Source: Oegoconia quadripuncta (taxonomy: Eukaryota; Arthropoda; Insecta; Lepidoptera; Autostichidae). Taken from it: a DNA stretch of 64,000 bases. The position numbers and the translations under genes are program-made. Numbering within the stretch: the stretch's first letter is position 1; each line of letters begins with the position of its first letter. Location of the stretch: the NCBI GenBank assembly GCA_949316235.1, contig OX438760.1, positions 3,288,501 through 3,352,500 of the forward strand, given 5' to 3'. The notes below the pieces were generated by a model that did no database searches, had not been told where the DNA came from, and was given only the letters and a program-made list of their open reading frames with translations. This document shows positions 61,101-64,000 of the stretch, in pieces.

Positions 61101-61151
61101 AGCCAGGGGGGCGCGACGAGCGAAGCACGTAATCCGCTTGCTCCTGCCGAC
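54990..61151 (-). CDS. p53-family DNA-binding domain, segment B (partial, three exons)
   Basis: Three minus-strand exons (61058-61151, 56888-57025, 54990-55119) encode the second half of a p53 domain, 120 residues, with the same intron positions and phases as segment A. Key phrases: VYYCGSSRPDTW, GPFSHAYNFGCKNSCPGGIN followed by RRE, and VYGRQFISVRVSASPDRDLK. Two zinc cysteines, INRR, the Arg at R273 and P-x-R-D are present; C275/C277 are Ser as in A. The expected exons for the first half (with C-R-Q-H) are not between 61152 and 64000, so they lie beyond the window or are lost. The last exon ends phase 0 at CCACAG|gtcagt and can splice to 54255. If so, B and A are one gene with two DBDs; otherwise B is a partial paralogue. 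Confidence 0.82.
55380..56000 (-). pseudogene. LINE C-terminal remnant, minus strand (p53 B intron)
   Basis: The minus strand carries 'LWNKLPADIRDS' and 'PSVPVFKKSLKEH'-like phrases across frames at about 55740-55830, the usual end of CR1/Jockey-type ORF2, followed by an AT-rich 3' UTR. Confidence 0.55.
56001..56314. other. Open frame of unknown origin (p53 B intron)
   Basis: An 86-codon + strand frame with LNHRNLWMSRQTLDELERML-like content. Either strand could be retroelement sequence. Not recognised. Confidence 0.25.
56315..56872 (+). mobile_element. 5'-truncated CR1-like LINE (p53 B intron)
   Basis: Frame 56320-56616 reads LRHKDKLATPMFRLSKVNTS, FMGHCIRFYNLIPENI and KKGYYKISDYLNDKNAW, the end of CR1-type ORF2. 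The 3' UTR contains 'gatcctgtgggtttcttgcgccgcttctt' and ends 'gaaataaaatggtttgagtttgag'. The insertion ends 15 bp from the splice donor of the 56888-57025 exon. Confidence 0.8.
56888..57025 (-). CDS. p53 B exon: zinc cysteines and INRR
   Basis: Acceptor atgtttcacag, donor CGCAT|gtaagt, 138 nt, same length and phases as A's 48392-48529. YSVLVEFSTAGPGPFSHAYN, FGCKNSCPGGINRRE, IGVVFQLEDR. A piggyBac lies 20 bp upstream of its acceptor. Confidence 0.93.
57050..59712 (+). mobile_element. piggyBac-family transposon, complete ends (2663 bp)
   Basis: Flanked by TTAA at 57046-57049 and 59713-59716, the piggyBac target. Inverted ends CCCATATATGCCCAG (15 bp, perfect). Subterminal GGGTC/GACCC motifs ('aaaacgaccc' 57073, 'gggtcgataacgaccc' 57429, 'ggggtcattttcgaccc' 59565) look like transposase-binding repeats. 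Carries one long transposase ORF. It lies in the B intron, opposite to the p53 strand. Confidence 0.95.
57501..59429 (+). CDS. piggyBac transposase, open over 642 codons, start codon uncertain
   Basis: Cut-and-paste transposase acting at TTAA. N-terminus acidic (LEALDEEEDVQGIDVYLDPP); central DDE domain with catalytic Asp at about residues 320 (FSIDESMIPYYGRHG), 400 (FCDNFFTSPGLL) and 513 (NRFMGGVDRLDAN) and Trp at 531 (KKWYIPI), spacing close to the moth piggyBac enzyme; C-terminal cysteine-rich zinc finger CAMCKNKTIKMCRKC then HDKC. No stop or frameshift. Codon 57501 is GTG and no in-frame ATG precedes the domain after the TAA at 57435. So either the initiator ATG has mutated, or a first exon splices in (ttttcttttcaag before 57491 is acceptor-like). 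Otherwise apparently functional, with intact transposon ends. AATAAA at 59481. Confidence 0.95.
   Translation: MLSASEIIDALEALDEEEDVQGIDVYLDPPSGGAISDGDSGEEDCDNINRLNRHQLLAPAELVVQRRQEDSDDDTSIDEVATNSKSQVSEPTSTPTRIRSSSSRRTYPVESSVSTGVEKLTIADSDERLVTNRRSARIDNEASGPQLTRGTTAQRNVRARKWIKRDLRSQHHEWSSPPPRTVITLTNESEPIEFFRLYFNDDVITYIVRHSVMYAVEKHNTNFSLSGDEMYCFMGILILSGYAPLPRRRMYWESNEDTHNVLVSKSMRRNRFEEIFRYFHVADNSNLRSNDKMAKIRPLFDIMNEKFLMYAPIEKNFSIDESMIPYYGRHGCKQHIHGKPIRFGFKAWVAATRLGYCLQVNLYEGRTEARETGLGEHVVTKLTNTIKNEYPNTQFSVFCDNFFTSPGLLSTLQENNVKITGTVRQNRVDKCPLMDIKSCKKQARGFYDYRLDTNDKICAVRWNDNSVVTLLSNEFGVHPIQRAQRYSVAAKQKIDIDQPNLVHQYNRFMGGVDRLDANIGVYRIAIRGKKWYIPILMWLIDVAINNSSLLARSLGANVDTIEFRRSIARSLLQKYGTMKTQPGPQLRINASVPMSIRKHAADHIILTGQIRRRCAMCKNKTIKMCRKCDVNLHDKCFLAFHS
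59717..59902 (+). pseudogene. Non-LTR retrotransposon C-terminal fragment
   Basis: The + strand reads ETPAHLLCECGPLMRKRNIH, LGSHLLHPDEIKTIGARKII, QFLKEANLSNEL-stop. The CEC and HLGS...PEEI phrases are the zinc-knuckle-like end of Jockey/R1-type ORF2. It directly follows the piggyBac. Confidence 0.65.
59903..61057. other. p53 B intron, unassigned
   Basis: Contains variants of the GATCGAACGC motif at 60024-60051 and 60161-60175. No exon was supported; a minus-strand donor-like site at 60245 has no fitting frame. Confidence 0.35.
61058..61151 (-). CDS. p53 B exon: middle of the DNA-binding domain
   Basis: Acceptor gttacaacag, donor ACCTG|gtaagg; phases 1 in, 2 out as in A. RQEQADYVLRSSRPPGSAGV then YYCGSSRPDT. 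Confidence 0.85.
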
Positions 61152-61299
61152 CTGTTGTAACTGTTTAAACAAGGAGATGACATGATAACAGAGCATCCAT
61201 CAAACATATATATATATAATGGTCACCATATTTATCCCAAATGGGGTAGCCAGAAATATCCCAAACACCGAGATATCAGACTATTTTTAGATAGATAGA

Positions 61300-61515
61300 T
61301 AAGCATTTATTTGTATCCATGTACACACACATAACAAAATTTTACAACTAAAACAATAAAAAACAAGTACAGAAACAACAAATATTATGTGTGTGCCGCA
61401 GTATACAAAAAGGCTACAGCTCAGTGTATGGATTTGCCCGAGGCGGGCAAAACACTGGTATTCTGCTGAAACCTGAGGGTTTGTCGTGGGACAAATGGAA
61501 TTTTGAAATGTTTTT
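61300..61515 (-). repeat. LINE 3' UTR fragment, same family as 44310-44565
   Basis: Shared phrases 'tatccatgtacacacacataac', 'gaggcgggcaaaacactg', 'gtcgtgggacaaatggaatttt' in order. Confidence 0.7.
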
Positions 61516-61607
61516 GGTGTTCTAAAATTAAAACTAACGTTATTGGTAAATGAATATTGTGTAAGATTATTCCCGTAACATATTGGATTCAATTAATAAA
61601 ATATACC

Positions 61608-61663
61608 TAATAATAATAAATTTGGTTCAATAACTTATTATTGAACCAAATTTATTATTATTA
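61608..61663. repeat. Perfect 26-bp palindrome, 4-nt loop
   Basis: 'taataataaatttggttcaa' plus flanking bases, loop CTTA, exact reverse complement to 61663. Confidence 0.92.
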
Positions 61664-61942
61664 TAGAATAAATTGATAATTAATGAAAAATGAAGAAATT
61701 ATTGCAATTTTCGATTTCATATTCTATACACGTTATAATTATAATAAACTATTTCGATTTGTGATGCCCAAGCTAAGGATCCAATCCAATCAATTTTAAG
61801 TAATAATATAATAATAAATATTTATATATGTATTTATTTACAAAAAAAAATGTATTTTGTGTAGTTTATCAACCATCTGGTATCCATAATACAAGTGAAA
61901 CTAGATGGCGCTGTGTGTATGTGCAATGATATTTATTTATTA
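61664..61942 (+). repeat. AT-rich sequence then a SINE family 2 tail
   Basis: 61840-61925 carries 'tttatcaaccatctggtatcc' to 'agatggcgctgtgtgtatg', the family 2 3' part. Confidence 0.6.
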
Positions 61943-62177
61943 CTAGCTTTCCTCCCGCGACTTCGTCCGCGTGGAAGATTTTATCAAAATACAAACAACA
62001 AACTTTCATCCCCTATTTTATCCCCTTGGGGGTAGAATTTAACAAAATCCTTTCTTAGCGGATGCCTACGTCATAACATCTACCTGCATGCCAAATTTCA
62101 GCCCGATCCGTCCAGTGGTTTGGGCTGGGCGTTGATAGATCACTATGTCAGTCACCTTTGAGTTATATATATTTAGA
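61943..62177 (-). mobile_element. Complete short non-autonomous Helitron (235 bp)
   Basis: On the minus strand it starts TCTAAATATATATAACTCAA (5' TC) and ends 'cacgcggacgaagtcgcggg' with CTAG at 61946-61943. Flanks are A at the 5' side and T at the 3' side, as for insertion between A and T. No coding. Confidence 0.8.
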
Positions 62178-62194
62178 TTTCGGACATTTGTGTT

Positions 62195-62490
62195 ACACAA
62201 ATCATCTAGTCCCAAATAAATCAAAGCTTGTGCTATCGATACTAGATAACGGATAAACATACATAAATATTTAAACATCCATGACTCGGGAATAAGTGTT
62301 CGTATTCATTACGCAAATAAGATGGGGTTTCAGGGATCAATACGCGCACACCTTCGGCTTCATCATTACTTAACATCAGGTGTGATTGAGGTCAAGTGCT
62401 AACTCGTAATGTATAACAAAAATTTACTCCCTCGCGGGATTCAACCCACAACCGTTGGTTTCGCTGACAGGGTCACTATGCTATCGGTCG
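62195..62490 (-). repeat. SINE family 2 copy containing a piece of SINE family 1
   Basis: Family 2 sequence from 62200 to 62318 and from 62420 to 62490 is split by family 1 tail sequence in + orientation ('aagatggggtttcagggatc' to 'gtgattgaggtcaagtgctaac', about 62319-62417). Confidence 0.8.
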
Positions 62491-62585
62491 CCTGCCTCTG
62501 TGGTGCAATGTAAACGACATACGGATTACAAAACGGCGCTCACAGTTCAATTCCCAGCGGGGTATAGGTATAATTCTCGTGGCGA
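62491..62585 (+). repeat. SINE family 1 head, degenerate
   Basis: 'gcctgcctctgtggtgcaatgtaaac', 'acagttcaattcccagcggggta'. Confidence 0.6.
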
Positions 62586-62897
62586 AGTCGCATTCAAAGT
62601 GAATTATATATCCGTATATCCGTGCTTCGGAGGGCAGTTTAAATAATCGATCTCGGTTGTTTTTAATTGAAGGCAGTCGTCCTGCCAAGTTGGTGGCTTA
62701 CAAGGGCGGCGTAAAAACACTGGACGGTCAGGCTTCGACTAGTACTCGGTTGCTGGTGAGACATTTTTAAATGTATTCGGAAGGTGAACAACCTGATATG
62801 GGCATTTATCAGTTGTTCACCTTTGCCTTGAGCTTATCATGTAACAACCGTCATAGAACGACCATCAATTTCAAATCTATAGCGATATCATATCATT

Positions 62898-63225
62898 TAA
62901 CCGCCTCCGCTCAATCTAAACAACATTGGGTTTACGAATCGGAGTTCGCGGGTTCGATCCCCAGCGGGGTACATGTTTAAGTACTCGGTTTGGTTAGTGG
63001 TAGGCCATTTTAAATGTCCGCCTGGCTAGCTACCACCGTTTTATCTAAATCTGCCGCAAAGCATCAATGTTAATAGCATTGTTGTGTTCTGGTTGTCAGA
63101 GATAGGATAGCCAGTTCCCCCAAATATGTTAGGGTTTCCGGGTCCGTACGCTTCCACCTTCGACCTCATCTTCACTTAACATCAGATGTGATTGAGATCA
63201 AGTACTAACCCGTTGTGCATTCGTG
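62898..63225 (+). repeat. SINE family 1, full copy
   Basis: 'aaccgcctccgctcaatctaaacaac', box B 'gcgggttcgatccccagcgg', body to 'aagtactaacccgttgtgca'. Confidence 0.88.
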
Positions 63226-64000
63226 CGATTTTGGATTCAATCCGGTAGGGGCTGCCGTTTTAAGTGCTGTCAGCGTCTTAAGATAATAAATGGAAATTTA
63301 GGAGATTCTAATTATCAAGTATTATCAAGTAAACAAAGCGCGTCCTGTGAATACTGATAATACTTATCAGGCGACCTTGCCAGACTTCGCCAGACATGTC
63401 TGACGTAAACGGAAACAAGACATCAGACGACGCTTAGGCCGGTATTCGACTTGTCAAACATCTTTGTCCAATGTACATTTGCTCAAAGAAATTGGACGAT
63501 TTCATTAAATATACTGGTAACACCGATTTTGATCAAAGATTTATGACATTTAAAACAACATGGCTGCACATAAGATTTGGTGGACAATTGCAATTTTCAC
63601 TTCGCCTTTGGACACATGGGTTCACCCAATTTTTATTTTGTGTTATTATCTAATGATAATAGCGGCACATAAAGTCGCTCTACGTTCCTCCATTTTCTCA
63701 TACTATGCAAAATCTTAGAGAAAGATATTTAATAAGAAAAGATAATAAGAAAAGTGGAATTTGATAAATTTGATCAATATTGAACATTGAAATTGGACAG
63801 TGCGCCGAACACCAGGCCCGATTCGCTCGTTGCATGTGACTTTACCTAGACGCGTTCTAGCTGTTTTTTGTGTATACAATTTTATGCTCTACATAATATA
63901 TTTTATATTTTTAGATTCCACATGAAATGTCCTTTACGTTAAAAAGATTTTGTTTAATGATTAAAATACTGAAACTTTTGCAAGGGATCTTATTTTTATC
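63226..64000. other. No recognisable gene
   Basis: AT-rich. Searched on the minus strand for the missing first-half exons of p53 B (C-x2-H region) without success. Confidence 0.4.

Overview
This is eukaryotic, insect nuclear DNA, most probably from a moth or butterfly. It is AT-rich, its genes are split by GT/AG introns, and most of it is transposon debris typical of Lepidoptera: RTE- and CR1-like LINE fragments, tRNA-derived SINEs, Helitrons ending in a GC hairpin plus CTAG|T, mariner, piggyBac, P-like and Tc1-like DNA elements. No species can be named.

Host genes. (1) PTRH2, peptidyl-tRNA hydrolase 2, is complete in two exons on the + strand (26785-29607). (2) A p53-family cluster surrounds it. 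On the minus strand, nine exons (54255 down to 45339) rebuild an essentially complete p53-like protein (segment A, about 370 residues without its initiator). Every exon junction is in phase and all four zinc ligands and the INRR DNA-contact motif are present. Directly upstream on the same strand, three more exons (61151 down to 54990, segment B) encode the second half of another p53 DNA-binding domain with identical intron phases. The last B exon ends in phase 0 and the first A exon starts in phase 0 without a start codon, so A and B may be one gene with two tandem p53 domains. On the + strand, a third p53-like unit (segment C, 13493 to about 20690) has two good exons and then a duplicated third exon in which both copies are broken. 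(3) A SAM-domain gene (6006 to about 9660, +) and an adjacent C2H2-finger exon (9909-10175, +) look decayed.

Layout. 1-5.4 kb: BEL/Pao gag, RTE, SINE and piggyBac relics. 6-10.2 kb: SAM and zinc-finger remnants. 10.6-13 kb: palindromic repeats and an inverted-repeat element. 13.5-20.7 kb: p53 C, whose 5-kb intron holds a SINE, a Helitron with minisatellites, and a frameshifted mariner. 20.7-24.5 kb: a Tc1-like foldback element and a P-like element inserted at the edge of an RT relic. 24.9-26.6 kb: an array of one repeat family running to the PTRH2 5' end. 30-45 kb: no recognisable host gene, only foldback elements, Helitron ends, RTE pieces and SINEs. 45.3-61.2 kb: p53 A/B with SINE-rich introns and a piggyBac with an almost intact transposase lying 20 bp from a splice acceptor. 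61.2-64 kb: SINE and Helitron sequence.

Main points of interest: the possible double-DBD p53 gene, the p53 cluster with one dying copy, the P-like element with perfect ends and a THAP exon, and the near-intact piggyBac. All assignments rest on reading motifs, splice signals and phases by eye.
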